A stretch of 17,066 nucleotides of DNA from Rhodospirillaceae bacterium (GTDB lineage: Bacteria > Pseudomonadota > Alphaproteobacteria > UBA11073): positions 1 to 17,066 of the forward strand of contig DPZW01000179.1 in the NCBI GenBank assembly GCA_003536545.1, in the 5' to 3' direction. A program made the translations under genes and the position numbers. The notes beneath the pieces are model-generated. The model ran no database searches. It worked only from the letters and a program-made list of their open reading frames with translations, and had not been told where the DNA came from. The number at the start of each line of letters is the position of its first letter. The first letter of the stretch is position 1. Positions 1 through 7,837 of the stretch are shown here, one piece after another.

Positions 1-29
1 ATAAGTGATGGTGATAATCGAAAATCGCA

Positions 30-2678
30 TCAATCATCTTTATCATTAATCGAGGCAATTGCAGCCGTCGAAACCGCCAATTGCGATAAAATATTTCCAA
101 TCCCGCTCACCAGCTGCAGCGTATCGTAATTATCCGGATCGCGTGGCACGACAATTGTAGAGCCTGGAGCAATCGCCGTTTCCTCATGATTCCAGGCAGA
201 GACGCTGAGCGGACGTGACGCGCCATTGGGTAAAATCACGAAGGCATGACTTTCATCAGCAAACCGCGTAAAGCCGCCGCCTTCGCGTAAATATTTCCCG
301 GCATCTTTGCCAGAAATAAATTGCAAGTTGGCAGGCGCATGCACTTCGCCTGCCACCGTGACGGTCTGGCGGCGCGGCGGAATGACGATTTCATCTCCGG
401 CCTCCAACAATACATCCAGTTCAGGTTTCAGCCGCAAGACATCCGGATCAGCCTCAACGGTAATACGGCCAACAGCAGGTGCATTGCGCAGTTCATTGGC
501 AAGTTGCCGCGCCATATCCACCTGTTCAGAATTTGGCTTTTTATCTTCGTTGGACAGGGCACGCGCCAGGCTGGTTTCCAGTTGCTGCGCTGCTGATTTA
601 AATTGTGCGGCTTCCTGACGGCGCGCAGATGCGCGCATAAATACAGTTCCTGCCGGATAGGCTTCGCGCGTCACACCGCCTGCGCGCCCCAAAAGGGATG
701 ATAATTTTTCACCGCGCATGATGTCATATTTTCCTGGCCGCGCCACTTCGCCAGAAATACGCACGCCTTCACGCTGCACGAGATCCGTCTTCGGATTAAT
801 GCGAACAGACGCACCCACCGGAATTAAAATGGCACGCGGATTTTCGCGCGTGATATCATAACTATCGCGTACAGGTTCGCGGCGGCCCATGTCGTCTGTG
901 CGATATCCCACGACTTCAATGGATGATTTATCTGCTTCGCGCGTCAGGCCGCCTGCCGCGCCGATAATTTCAGAAAGCGACGTATCTTTGGCAATCGGAT
1001 AATTTCCGGGCCGCGCCACCGCGCCGCGCAGCGTAACCACATGATCCTGCACAATGCGCTGGGTAGGTGACAGATTTTCTTTAGCCGCATCAAGCCCTGC
1101 GCCGCTGTCAAACATCGCGGCCTTGCTGCTGCCAGCGGCAACAGGCGTTGCGGTGAGATGATCGACATCTTTTTCCGAAAATAACTTAACTTTATCGCCT
1201 TCACGGAGCGGTGTGTTATCGCCCGATAAAACATCTGCGGGACGAAACGGTACATATTCTTTTTCCAGCGTCCTGGTATTTTTGCGTTCAATAATACCCA
1301 TCAGGGGATAGGTATCATCGCCAATGTTCGCGCCGTCACCCAACAACGCGGATAACGTACGCGCTTCATCGAGCGGCACACGTCCGGGTGCACGCACATT
1401 ACCCATCACAGAAACCACGCGGCGCGGCGCATCCCCGCGCGCCTGCGCCAAAATCACATCCTGATCCATCAGCAATGCAGCCTCGGGATCCGCCAGGCTG
1501 GTAAATTGTTCATTGCCGGCATTGTCTGTACGGATGCGCATAAAACGCAGGCCCGCGGGCAAATGTGTTTCACCGGCCAGATACAATGCCTGTTGCAGGG
1601 TCACATCTGGATTTTTTTCAGGCAATTCGTAAATGGCAGCACGTTTGATATTACCTGCAACCGCCATCGTCCCACCTACCGGCGGCACCATAATCCGGTC
1701 TCCGTCCTTTAACTGCACATCCACATCACGGGAACCGGTAAGGAGCAATTGATAAAGATCCAGTGTTTGCTGCGTCCCATCACTGCGCGCCAGTTGCAAG
1801 CGGCGCAGTGACCCGGTTTTGCGAATGCCGCCTGCCGCATTCAATGCGTCAATCACGCCGCCATAAGATGATAGGCTTTGCCGTCCCGGCCGCGCGACCT
1901 CACCCACCACCTGCACATTGACGGCGCGCAACTTCGCCAGTGAAACAAATGCCTGGGTGTCCATCAGGCTGCCGGAAATTTCCTGTTCAATTTCGCGTGA
2001 GACATCTTTGAGGGTGCGTCCTGCTGCTGTAATTGGGCGAATGGAATCCACGATCAATTTACCATCATCGCCCACAGGATAAGTTTGCGTTTTGGTTTGC
2101 GCACCGCGCAGCACCACCAACACGCGGTCACCCGGCCCCAGCGTATAATTATCACCCAAAGTGGCAGGTGCGGGCGCACGGGCATCCGCGCCGGTGAAAA
2201 TATCATACCCAAATTGTACCAGGCGTTGCGAAGCGCGGCGTGAATAGGCTGCCTCTATTGCACTCAGGCCCGTGATATCCAGAACATCGTTGGCTTCTTC
2301 ACTGCCAGGATATTTTGTTGCCGCTTGTTTATTTGATTTCGTGCGTCGGGGAGAGACACCCACCACATCGCTGAAATCATTTTCTGCGCTATCGCTCACA
2401 TGGCCGGGAGGATTCAACTGGCTGATATCCCCGGAACCTATCGCAGTTTGCAGGTCATCCAGTTCTGTGCCTTCACGGATTTCAAGGGCAGGCGGCGGCG
2501 CGGATTGCAACTCTGCCACCAGTTGATTGAGGGCTTCGGCATTAATGACAGGAAGTGATTGGCGCGAGTCCTGGGAAAACGCAGGCTCTACCCACAGGGG
2601 AATTACTCCAAAGCATACCAGCGCAATCCATACGCAACCTTTTGTAAATAAAGGATTTTTATATCTTTGCCAGACCAT
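30..2678 (-). CDS. Large multi-SLBB polysaccharide export protein (Wza-like, periplasm/outer membrane)
   Basis: Likely forms or contacts the outer-membrane channel that exports capsule, exopolysaccharide or O-antigen-type glycan. The 882-residue product has a type I signal peptide (hydrophobic residues 15-30, likely cut after Ala-Phe-Ser at 33-35). There is no lipobox cysteine, unlike lipoprotein Wza. A poly-export domain follows at about 174-250 (YTLGPGDRV at 178-186). About six SLBB units start near 255, 337, 421, 546, 638 and 771, recognised by recurring V-x-G-x-V-x-x-P-G strands such as GEVARPG. SLBB unit five carries a charged helical insertion (685-735). A weakly hydrophobic C-terminal segment lies at 853-877. 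E. coli Wza is about 380 residues, so this is more than twice as long. The ATG is preceded by a GGGGG ribosome-binding site nine bases upstream. No Wzc, Wzx or glycosyltransferase gene lies in the window, so the exported polymer is unknown. Family call is firm; substrate is not. Confidence 0.9.
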   Translation of the reverse strand: MVWQRYKNPLFTKGCVWIALVCFGVIPLWVEPAFSQDSRQSLPVINAEALNQLVAELQSAPPPALEIREGTELDDLQTAIGSGDISQLNPPGHVSDSAENDFSDVVGVSPRRTKSNKQAATKYPGSEEANDVLDITGLSAIEAAYSRRASQRLVQFGYDIFTGADARAPAPATLGDNYTLGPGDRVLVVLRGAQTKTQTYPVGDDGKLIVDSIRPITAAGRTLKDVSREIEQEISGSLMDTQAFVSLAKLRAVNVQVVGEVARPGRQSLSSYGGVIDALNAAGGIRKTGSLRRLQLARSDGTQQTLDLYQLLLTGSRDVDVQLKDGDRIMVPPVGGTMAVAGNIKRAAIYELPEKNPDVTLQQALYLAGETHLPAGLRFMRIRTDNAGNEQFTSLADPEAALLMDQDVILAQARGDAPRRVVSVMGNVRAPGRVPLDEARTLSALLGDGANIGDDTYPLMGIIERKNTRTLEKEYVPFRPADVLSGDNTPLREGDKVKLFSEKDVDHLTATPVAAGSSKAAMFDSGAGLDAAKENLSPTQRIVQDHVVTLRGAVARPGNYPIAKDTSLSEIIGAAGGLTREADKSSIEVVGYRTDDMGRREPVRDSYDITRENPRAILIPVGASVRINPKTDLVQREGVRISGEVARPGKYDIMRGEKLSSLLGRAGGVTREAYPAGTVFMRASARRQEAAQFKSAAQQLETSLARALSNEDKKPNSEQVDMARQLANELRNAPAVGRITVEADPDVLRLKPELDVLLEAGDEIVIPPRRQTVTVAGEVHAPANLQFISGKDAGKYLREGGGFTRFADESHAFVILPNGASRPLSVSAWNHEETAIAPGSTIVVPRDPDNYDTLQLVSGIGNILSQLAVSTAAIASINDKDD

Positions 2679-2817
2679 GGTCTTTTTCCCCCAGGCGCAA
2701 CTTAGCCTAGAAACGAATCATTGGGAATACCGGAATATGCATTTTAGTAACGCTGCTTCATGCTTTGTGATGACCCGCCATCTTGCGGTGCGGCCTTGAA
2801 CCCGCGAAGACAGAGAT
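2679..2817. promoter_or_regulatory. Divergent intergenic region, presumed promoters for the SLBB exporter and the envelope operon
   Basis: This is the only gap between two divergent genes, so promoters for both should lie here. I see no convincing sigma-70 pair on either strand. A TTGGGA at 2721-2726 lacks a good -10 partner. A small hairpin (CCGC at 2775-2778 pairing with GCGG at 2785-2788) sits in the probable leader of the rightward operon. The role is inferred from position alone. Confidence 0.35.
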
Positions 2818-3747
2818 ATGAACGCAATTTCTTCCCGCCCCAAGGTCACCGTTATCGGTTGCGGCCATTGGGGTAAAAATATCATCCGCAATTTGGCCGC
2901 GCTGGGAGCATTGGGCGGGATTGCCGATCGCGATGCAGAGCGCGCTGAAGCCATGGCGGAAATTTACAATGTGCCGGCCGTGAATATTGAAACTGCGATG
3001 ACAGATCCAACACACAAAGCCCTTGCGATTGTCACACCTGTTGTCACACATTATGAACTGGTAAACCGCGCGCTTTCAAATGGCAAAGATGTTTATGTGG
3101 AAAAGCCGCTCGCACTGCGGCGCACAGAAGCTGAAGCGTTATTAAAGATCGCAAGCGATAAAAAATGCGTTTTGATGGTCGGGCATCTGCTGCGTTATCA
3201 TCCCGGCTTTATGAAATTGATTGAACAGGTAAAGGCGGGGGCGATTGGCAAAATCCGGCATATCGCCGCGCATCGTTTGCATTACTGGCCTGTGCACCCC
3301 GAAGAAGATGGCATTGCCGATCTAGCCCCGCATGATCTGGCCATGATTGATGGTCTTTTGCCTGAAATCCCAACCGATATTCTGGTGCGCCGCCATGCCT
3401 ATCTGCAACCCCCGCATGCGGATATTGCAAAGGTGCATTTGCGTTATGGTGATGTGGCTGCGCATTTATGCCTATCGCGCCTGAATCCATTTAAGGAGCA
3501 TCGTTTTACCGTGCTGGGCGAAACCGGCGCATTGGTCTTTGACGATGGCAAACCGTGGGATGAAAAACTTATTCTCTCGCGTCCCGAAGGCACCGCATTG
3601 CACCAGGCCATTGCACTGGAGGTGGATGAGCCGTTGGGCCGCGAGATGAAACATTTTATTTCCTGCCTGGAAACACGCGCAGAGCCTTTGACCGGTGGCC
3701 AGCATGCCCTGCGCGTTTCAACAATTCTTGAGGAATTACTGAAATGA
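2818..3747 (+). CDS. Gfo/Idh/MocA-family NAD(P)-dependent sugar dehydrogenase, probable nucleotide-sugar 3-dehydrogenase (GnnA/WbpB-like)
   Basis: Probably oxidises C3 of a UDP-N-acetylated sugar to a 3-keto sugar for the aminotransferase encoded next door. The 309-residue protein is of normal family length. It has an N-terminal Rossmann fold with the dinucleotide motif GCGHWG at 14-19, the family hallmark EKP at 95-97, GHLLRYHP at 122-129, and APHD at 170-173 in the substrate domain. No signal peptide, so cytoplasmic. The stop overlaps the next start as ATGA, indicating translational coupling. Known pairs of this type are GnnA/GnnB (UDP-GlcNAc to UDP-GlcNAc3N for diamino lipid A) and WbpB/WbpE (UDP-GlcNAcA route to diacetamido uronic acids). 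The position just upstream of Kdo and LPS transport genes makes the lipid A role attractive, but sequence alone does not settle the substrate. Confidence 0.85.
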   Translation: MNAISSRPKVTVIGCGHWGKNIIRNLAALGALGGIADRDAERAEAMAEIYNVPAVNIETAMTDPTHKALAIVTPVVTHYELVNRALSNGKDVYVEKPLALRRTEAEALLKIASDKKCVLMVGHLLRYHPGFMKLIEQVKAGAIGKIRHIAAHRLHYWPVHPEEDGIADLAPHDLAMIDGLLPEIPTDILVRRHAYLQPPHADIAKVHLRYGDVAAHLCLSRLNPFKEHRFTVLGETGALVFDDGKPWDEKLILSRPEGTALHQAIALEVDEPLGREMKHFISCLETRAEPLTGGQHALRVSTILEELLK

Positions 3748-4871
3748 TCCCCTTCATTGATCTCGCTACCCAGCAACAGCGCATTAAAAAGGAAATTGAT
3801 ACAGCGGTGCTGCGCGTTCTGGATCACGGCCAATATATTCTGGGGCCAGAGGTGCGTGAGTTTGAAGAAAAGCTTGCCAACTTCTGCGGCGCGAAATACA
3901 CGGTGGCTTGCGCCAATGGTACGGATGCGATTGCCTTGCCCCTGATGCTGTTAAACGTAAAACCAGGTGATGCGATTTTCTGTCCATCCTTCACCTTTAC
4001 CGCAACGGCAGAGGTGGTGTGCTGGCGCGCCGCCACGCCCTATTTTGTGGATATTGATCCGCGTACTTATAATATGTGTGCGGAATCTTTGCGCGCCGCG
4101 ATTTTGGAATGCCAGAAAGAAAACAAACTCACGCCGCGCGGGATTATCGCCGTTGATCTGTTTGGCCTACCCGCGGATTACGATGCATTGAATGAAATTG
4201 CGGAAGAATTCGGCCTGTGGCTGATCATGGATTCCGCACAGGGCTTTGGCGCAACCTATAAAAACAATCGCCGCACGGGATCCATGGGGCGTTTTGCCAC
4301 CACGAGTTTTTTCCCGGCCAAGCCTTTGGGTTGTTATGGCGATGGCGGCGCGATTTTAACCAATAATGAAAATGATATTGAAATTTTGCACAGCCTGCGC
4401 GTGCATGGCCAGGGCACGGATAAATATGACAATGTCCGCATTGGCATGAATAGCCGCCTGGATACCCTTCAGGCCGCAATCCTTTTGGAAAAACTGAAAA
4501 TCTATGAGGATGAAATTGTGAAAAGAAATGTCGTCGCCCAGCGTTATACGGATGCATTGCAGGACGTTGTGAGAACACCGCATGTGCCGGATGAGGATGT
4601 CTCGATATGGGCGCAATATACGATTGCGATTCCGGACGGCGCGCGCGCCGGCATGCAAGAGCATCTCAAATCGCGCGGCATTCCCACCGCAATTTATTAT
4701 CCGCGGCCATTGCATCTGCAACCCGCCTACCGCCATTATCCATCCGTGGACGGAAAATTGCCGCATAGCGAAGCCGTGATGCATGAAGTGCTGTCGCTTC
4801 CCATGCACCCCTATTTAATGCCCGAAGTGCAGGATGGGATTATCGCAGCGATAAAGGCTTTCCGCAGCTAG
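3744..4871 (+). CDS. DegT/DnrJ/EryC1/StrS PLP-dependent sugar aminotransferase (WbpE/GnnB-like)
   Basis: Transfers an amino group, normally from glutamate, to a 3-keto nucleotide sugar made by the preceding dehydrogenase. At 375 residues it is full length for fold-type I sugar aminotransferases. It begins with the family signature PFIDL and DHGQYILGPEV (27-37). The PLP-binding residues are visible: Asp163 and Gln166 in MDSAQ, and the Schiff-base Lys193 in FFPAKPLGCYGDGG. NSRLDTLQAAILL and the substrate-region motif IPTAIYYPRPLH follow. Much of this matches, from memory, Pseudomonas WbpE (UDP-2-acetamido-3-oxo-glucuronate aminotransferase). Members of the same family serve in GnnB and other diamino-sugar pathways. 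The start overlaps the upstream stop by four bases, so the two proteins are probably made together. Family assignment is firm; exact sugar is inferred. Confidence 0.9.
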   Translation: MIPFIDLATQQQRIKKEIDTAVLRVLDHGQYILGPEVREFEEKLANFCGAKYTVACANGTDAIALPLMLLNVKPGDAIFCPSFTFTATAEVVCWRAATPYFVDIDPRTYNMCAESLRAAILECQKENKLTPRGIIAVDLFGLPADYDALNEIAEEFGLWLIMDSAQGFGATYKNNRRTGSMGRFATTSFFPAKPLGCYGDGGAILTNNENDIEILHSLRVHGQGTDKYDNVRIGMNSRLDTLQAAILLEKLKIYEDEIVKRNVVAQRYTDALQDVVRTPHVPDEDVSIWAQYTIAIPDGARAGMQEHLKSRGIPTAIYYPRPLHLQPAYRHYPSVDGKLPHSEAVMHEVLSLPMHPYLMPEVQDGIIAAIKAFRS

Positions 4872-4913
4872 TCCCGGCTTGATTTCGGCCCGGTTTTCCC
4901 GCACAAACAAGGC

Positions 4914-5528
4914 ATGACCATCACCGTGCATCATGGCGATTTGCCAGCCAATGTGAAATTTTCCGGCTCTGTCGCTGTGGATACCGAGACCATGGGCCTT
5001 AATCATGCGCGCGATCGGCTTTGTGTGGTGCAGCTTTGTGGGCATGATGGTGACGTACATATTGTGCGCTTCGCCCCGCATGAATTTGATGCGCCCAATC
5101 TGGTTAAATTATTTGCTGATGAACATGTAGTGAAAATTTTCCACTTCGCGCGCTTTGATCTGGGTGCGGTGAAAAATTATCTCGATGTTTTGCCTTATCC
5201 GGTTTACTGCACCAAAATTGCCTCCATGCTGGTGCGCACCTATACCGACCGCCATAGCCTGAAGGAACTCTGCAAAGAATTGCTGGGTGTTGAATTAAAC
5301 AAAGCCGCGCAATCATCGGACTGGGGTGCGCCGGATCTTTCGCAGGATCAAATGGAATATGCCGCGCAGGATGTCATTCATTTGCACAACCTGCGCGAAA
5401 AACTGGATGCCATGTTATTGCGCGAAGGTCGCACAGGTCTGTATCAGGCCTGCGTGGAGTTTCTGCCGGTGCGCGTCATGCTGGATCTGGCAGGCTGGGA
5501 ATCCAAAGATATTTTTGCGCATCACTGA
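4914..5528 (+). CDS. rnd: Ribonuclease D-type 3'-5' exoribonuclease, catalytic domain only
   Basis: A 3'-to-5' exonuclease of the DEDDy class acting on structured RNA 3' ends, such as tRNA precursors. The 204-residue protein consists only of the exonuclease domain and lacks the HRDC domains of the roughly 375-residue E. coli RNase D. This short form is usual in Alphaproteobacteria. Catalytic residues visible: Asp23 and Glu25 (VDTETMG), Asp82 (HFARFDLGA), Tyr149 and Asp153 (YAAQDVIHL). The ATG start gives the typical MTI opening of this subfamily; its AAGG lies unusually close, one base before the ATG. It sits 42 bases after the aminotransferase and two bases before kdsD. An rnd gene just ahead of the kdsD-lptCAB block is a recurring alphaproteobacterial arrangement. 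Confidence 0.92.
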   Translation: MTITVHHGDLPANVKFSGSVAVDTETMGLNHARDRLCVVQLCGHDGDVHIVRFAPHEFDAPNLVKLFADEHVVKIFHFARFDLGAVKNYLDVLPYPVYCTKIASMLVRTYTDRHSLKELCKELLGVELNKAAQSSDWGAPDLSQDQMEYAAQDVIHLHNLREKLDAMLLREGRTGLYQACVEFLPVRVMLDLAGWESKDIFAHH

Positions 5529-5530
5529 TC

Positions 5531-6487
5531 ATGACGAATTCTGCCATCACCGAGGGCATCCGTGTCCTGACCGCTGAGAGCGAAGCCCTGAAAAAGCTGG
5601 CAGATGGGCTAGATCAAAAATTTGCCGATGCGGTTGAAAAACTAAAATCCGTCAAAGGCCGTATCACCGTCACCGGTATGGGCAAGTCGGGTCATATTGC
5701 GCGCAAGATTGCGGCCACACTGGCCTCAACGGGATCGCCCGCACAATTTGTGCATCCTGCCGAGGCCTCCCACGGTGACATGGGCATGATCACGGCTAAT
5801 GATGCGGTGCTCGCGCTCTCTAATTCCGGCGATACACAGGAATTGATTAATCTGATCACCTATACGCGCCGTTTTAATATTCCCCTCATTGGCATCACAT
5901 CAGGCAAGAATTCCGGCCTCGCGCAGCATGCCGATATTGCACTGCTGCTGCCGAAATTACCCGAAGCCTGTCCGCTGGAGCTCGCACCCATGACATCCAC
6001 CACATTAATGCTGGGTCTGGGTGATGCTTTGGCAGCGGCATTGATGGCGGCGCGCGGATTTACCGCAGAGCAATTCAATCATTACCACCCTGGCGGTAAG
6101 CTGGGGCTGAAACTCATGAAGGTTTCCGATCTGATGCATCCACAGAATGAATTGCCGTTGTGCGCGGTTGATACGCCGATGGGGAATGTGGTGGTCTTGA
6201 TGAGTGAAAAAGGGTTTGGCTGTGTGGGCATCACGAAAAAAGATAAATTGGTGGGCATTATCACGGACGGTGATTTGCGCCGTCACATGCGTGATGATCT
6301 GATGCGCGTGGCGGCAGAAAAAATTATGACGGCTAATCCAAAAACCATTTCACCTGATGCTCTGGTGGCCGAAGCGCTTTCAACCATGCAGCAACGCAAT
6401 ATCACATCGCTGTTTGCGGTGAACGCAGACAATGTGCCGCTGGGCATTATTCACATTCATGATCTGCTGCGCGCCGGGATAGCCTGA
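5531..6487 (+). CDS. kdsD: D-arabinose 5-phosphate isomerase (KpsF/GutQ family)
   Basis: Interconverts ribulose 5-phosphate and arabinose 5-phosphate, the first committed step of Kdo synthesis for the LPS inner core. The 318-residue protein has an N-terminal SIS domain (about 35-170) with GMGKSGH at 49-55, HPAEASHGDMGM at 75-86, SNSGDTQE at 97-104 and TSTTLMLGLGDALA at 155-168. The signature HPGGKLG (186-192) follows, then two CBS domains (about 199-255 and 265-318), the usual architecture. Cytoplasmic. It begins two bases after rnd ends, and its stop overlaps the lptC start by one base (TGATG). Placement with lptC/A/B couples Kdo supply to LPS export, as in E. coli. All catalytic-site motifs look intact. 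Confidence 0.95.
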   Translation: MTNSAITEGIRVLTAESEALKKLADGLDQKFADAVEKLKSVKGRITVTGMGKSGHIARKIAATLASTGSPAQFVHPAEASHGDMGMITANDAVLALSNSGDTQELINLITYTRRFNIPLIGITSGKNSGLAQHADIALLLPKLPEACPLELAPMTSTTLMLGLGDALAAALMAARGFTAEQFNHYHPGGKLGLKLMKVSDLMHPQNELPLCAVDTPMGNVVVLMSEKGFGCVGITKKDKLVGIITDGDLRRHMRDDLMRVAAEKIMTANPKTISPDALVAEALSTMQQRNITSLFAVNADNVPLGIIHIHDLLRAGIA

Positions 6488-7101
6488 TGCCCAGTTATAG
6501 CCATGTGGTACGCAGCCTTCGGATTGTCGTGCCGGCCCTGGGCGTTTTATTATTGGTATTATTTTTTCTCTGGCCCATCGTCACAGAAATCCGCCTGCCC
6601 AGCATTGATAAGGCGCAAATTACAGGGGACCGAACAGAATTGGTCAATCCGCGTTATGAGGGTCAGGATGAGGGCGGACAGCGATTTGTTTTAACCGCTG
6701 AGCGCGCTATTCAATCCCGCGCAACGCCCGATGAGGTTGTGCTGGTTGCGCCAGCAGCAGCACTGACAAATGATGATAATTCCGAAGGCACCCGCGTGAT
6801 CGCCAGGCAGGGCACCTATCAGGACAAGGCCGAGCTTTTAAACCTCACCGATGATGTGACCATGACTACGCCCGAAGGTGACAGTTTTATTACCAGCGCG
6901 GCGGATATTGATTTGAAAAATAAAATCGTCACAGGCAAAATGCCGGTCACCGGTTCCGGTCCGCGCGTTGATCTGTCTGCGCAGGGTTTTGTATATGATC
7001 ACGCCGGGCAACGCTTAACCCTTACCGGACCTGCACGGCTTGTGCTAAAGGAAACAGATGAGAAAAATAATCCTGACCCTGCTGCTCCTGCTGCCGATTA
7101 A
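6487..7101 (+). CDS. lptC: LPS export ABC transporter periplasmic anchor LptC
   Basis: Single-pass inner-membrane protein that receives LPS from the LptB2FG transporter and passes it to LptA in the periplasmic bridge. The 204-residue product has one N-terminal membrane helix (about 11-31) and a periplasmic beta-jellyroll (IPTL/LptC domain), showing the repeated strand pattern of the family: RYEGQDEGGQRFVLTAERA, then QGTYQDKAELLNLTDDVTM. The C-terminal tail is low-complexity and rich in Pro, Ala and Asp, and its coding sequence overlaps the first 44 bases of lptA in a different frame. The start overlaps the kdsD stop. LptC sequences diverge widely, so the call rests on topology and on position between kdsD and lptA as well as similarity. 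Confidence 0.88.
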   Translation: MPSYSHVVRSLRIVVPALGVLLLVLFFLWPIVTEIRLPSIDKAQITGDRTELVNPRYEGQDEGGQRFVLTAERAIQSRATPDEVVLVAPAAALTNDDNSEGTRVIARQGTYQDKAELLNLTDDVTMTTPEGDSFITSAADIDLKNKIVTGKMPVTGSGPRVDLSAQGFVYDHAGQRLTLTGPARLVLKETDEKNNPDPAAPAAD

Positions 7102-7834
7102 CACAGTTTTTGCGGCTGAACCCATTGAAATCGAAGCTGCCGGCAGCCTGATCTGGCAGCAATCCGATAAAACCTACCGCGCCGTGGGCGATGCCACCGC
7201 AGTGCGTGGCAAACTGCAGATCCGCGCGGATGAATTGATTGCGCATTACATTGACACCAACGGCAAAAATGAAATTCAATTGCTGGAAGCCAAAGGCAAT
7301 GTGCAAATGAATAATGACGGCAATCTGGCATCCGGCCCTTACGGCAGTTATGATGCGAATTCAGGTAATGTGATTTTGCGCGGCGCGGATTTGAAATTAA
7401 TCGCAACCAATGGCGATACCCTCACTGCGCAACAAGAAATTCAATTCAATGATAAAACCGGGAAATCATCCGCCACCGGTGCGCCGTTTCTTGCGCGCGC
7501 TGACCGCACTTTAGCCGCCGAAAAAATTGACGCGCAATTCATACGCGATGCCAATGGCGGCTGGGTCCTGCAAAATGCTACCGCTAATCAGAATGTAATC
7601 ATCACCACCGGTATTGGCACAGCCGAACCTTCCATCGCATCGGGCAGCCAGGGATTTTATGATGCCGGGCGCGGTTCCGCATTGCTCACAGGCGATGTGA
7701 GAATCAAAAAAGGTCAAAATCAATTAAACGGCCAGCGCGCGGAAATTGATCTGAATTCCGGCATCGCCAAATTATTACCGGATATCGGCGGCGGCAAACC
7801 CGGCCGCGTCAAGGCATTGCTTTATCAAAAATAA
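7058..7834 (+). CDS. lptA: LPS transport periplasmic bridge protein LptA (OstA-like)
   Basis: Periplasmic beta-jellyroll protein that bridges LptC and LptD and conveys LPS to the outer membrane. The 258-residue precursor has a clear signal peptide (MRKIILTLLLLLPINTVFA, cut near residue 19-20). The OstA-type repeat follows: IEIEAAGSLIWQQSDKTYR, conversion to a VRGKLQIRADELIAHY strand, EAKGNVQM, then a second block with LLTGDVRIKKGQNQLNGQRAEIDLNSG. At 258 residues it is longer than E. coli LptA (185) but in keeping with alphaproteobacterial homologues. The ATG has a good Shine-Dalgarno sequence (AAAGGA) inside the lptC coding region. The long overlap with lptC suggests coupled translation. oafA-like follows after only three bases. 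Confidence 0.92.
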   Translation: MRKIILTLLLLLPINTVFAAEPIEIEAAGSLIWQQSDKTYRAVGDATAVRGKLQIRADELIAHYIDTNGKNEIQLLEAKGNVQMNNDGNLASGPYGSYDANSGNVILRGADLKLIATNGDTLTAQQEIQFNDKTGKSSATGAPFLARADRTLAAEKIDAQFIRDANGGWVLQNATANQNVIITTGIGTAEPSIASGSQGFYDAGRGSALLTGDVRIKKGQNQLNGQRAEIDLNSGIAKLLPDIGGGKPGRVKALLYQK

Positions 7835-7837
7835 GCT

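Noticed and set aside
944..1291. A 115-codon minus-strand open frame inside the SLBB exporter gene.
   Set aside because: It lies wholly within a well-supported gene in another frame and its product resembles nothing; it is a shadow of the real reading frame.
4040..4982. DnaA-box-like TGTGGATAT and TGTGGATAC in the aminotransferase and rnd genes.
   Set aside because: Each differs from the consensus by one base, they are isolated, and they lie inside coding sequence with no A/T-rich unwinding region, so no origin is supported.
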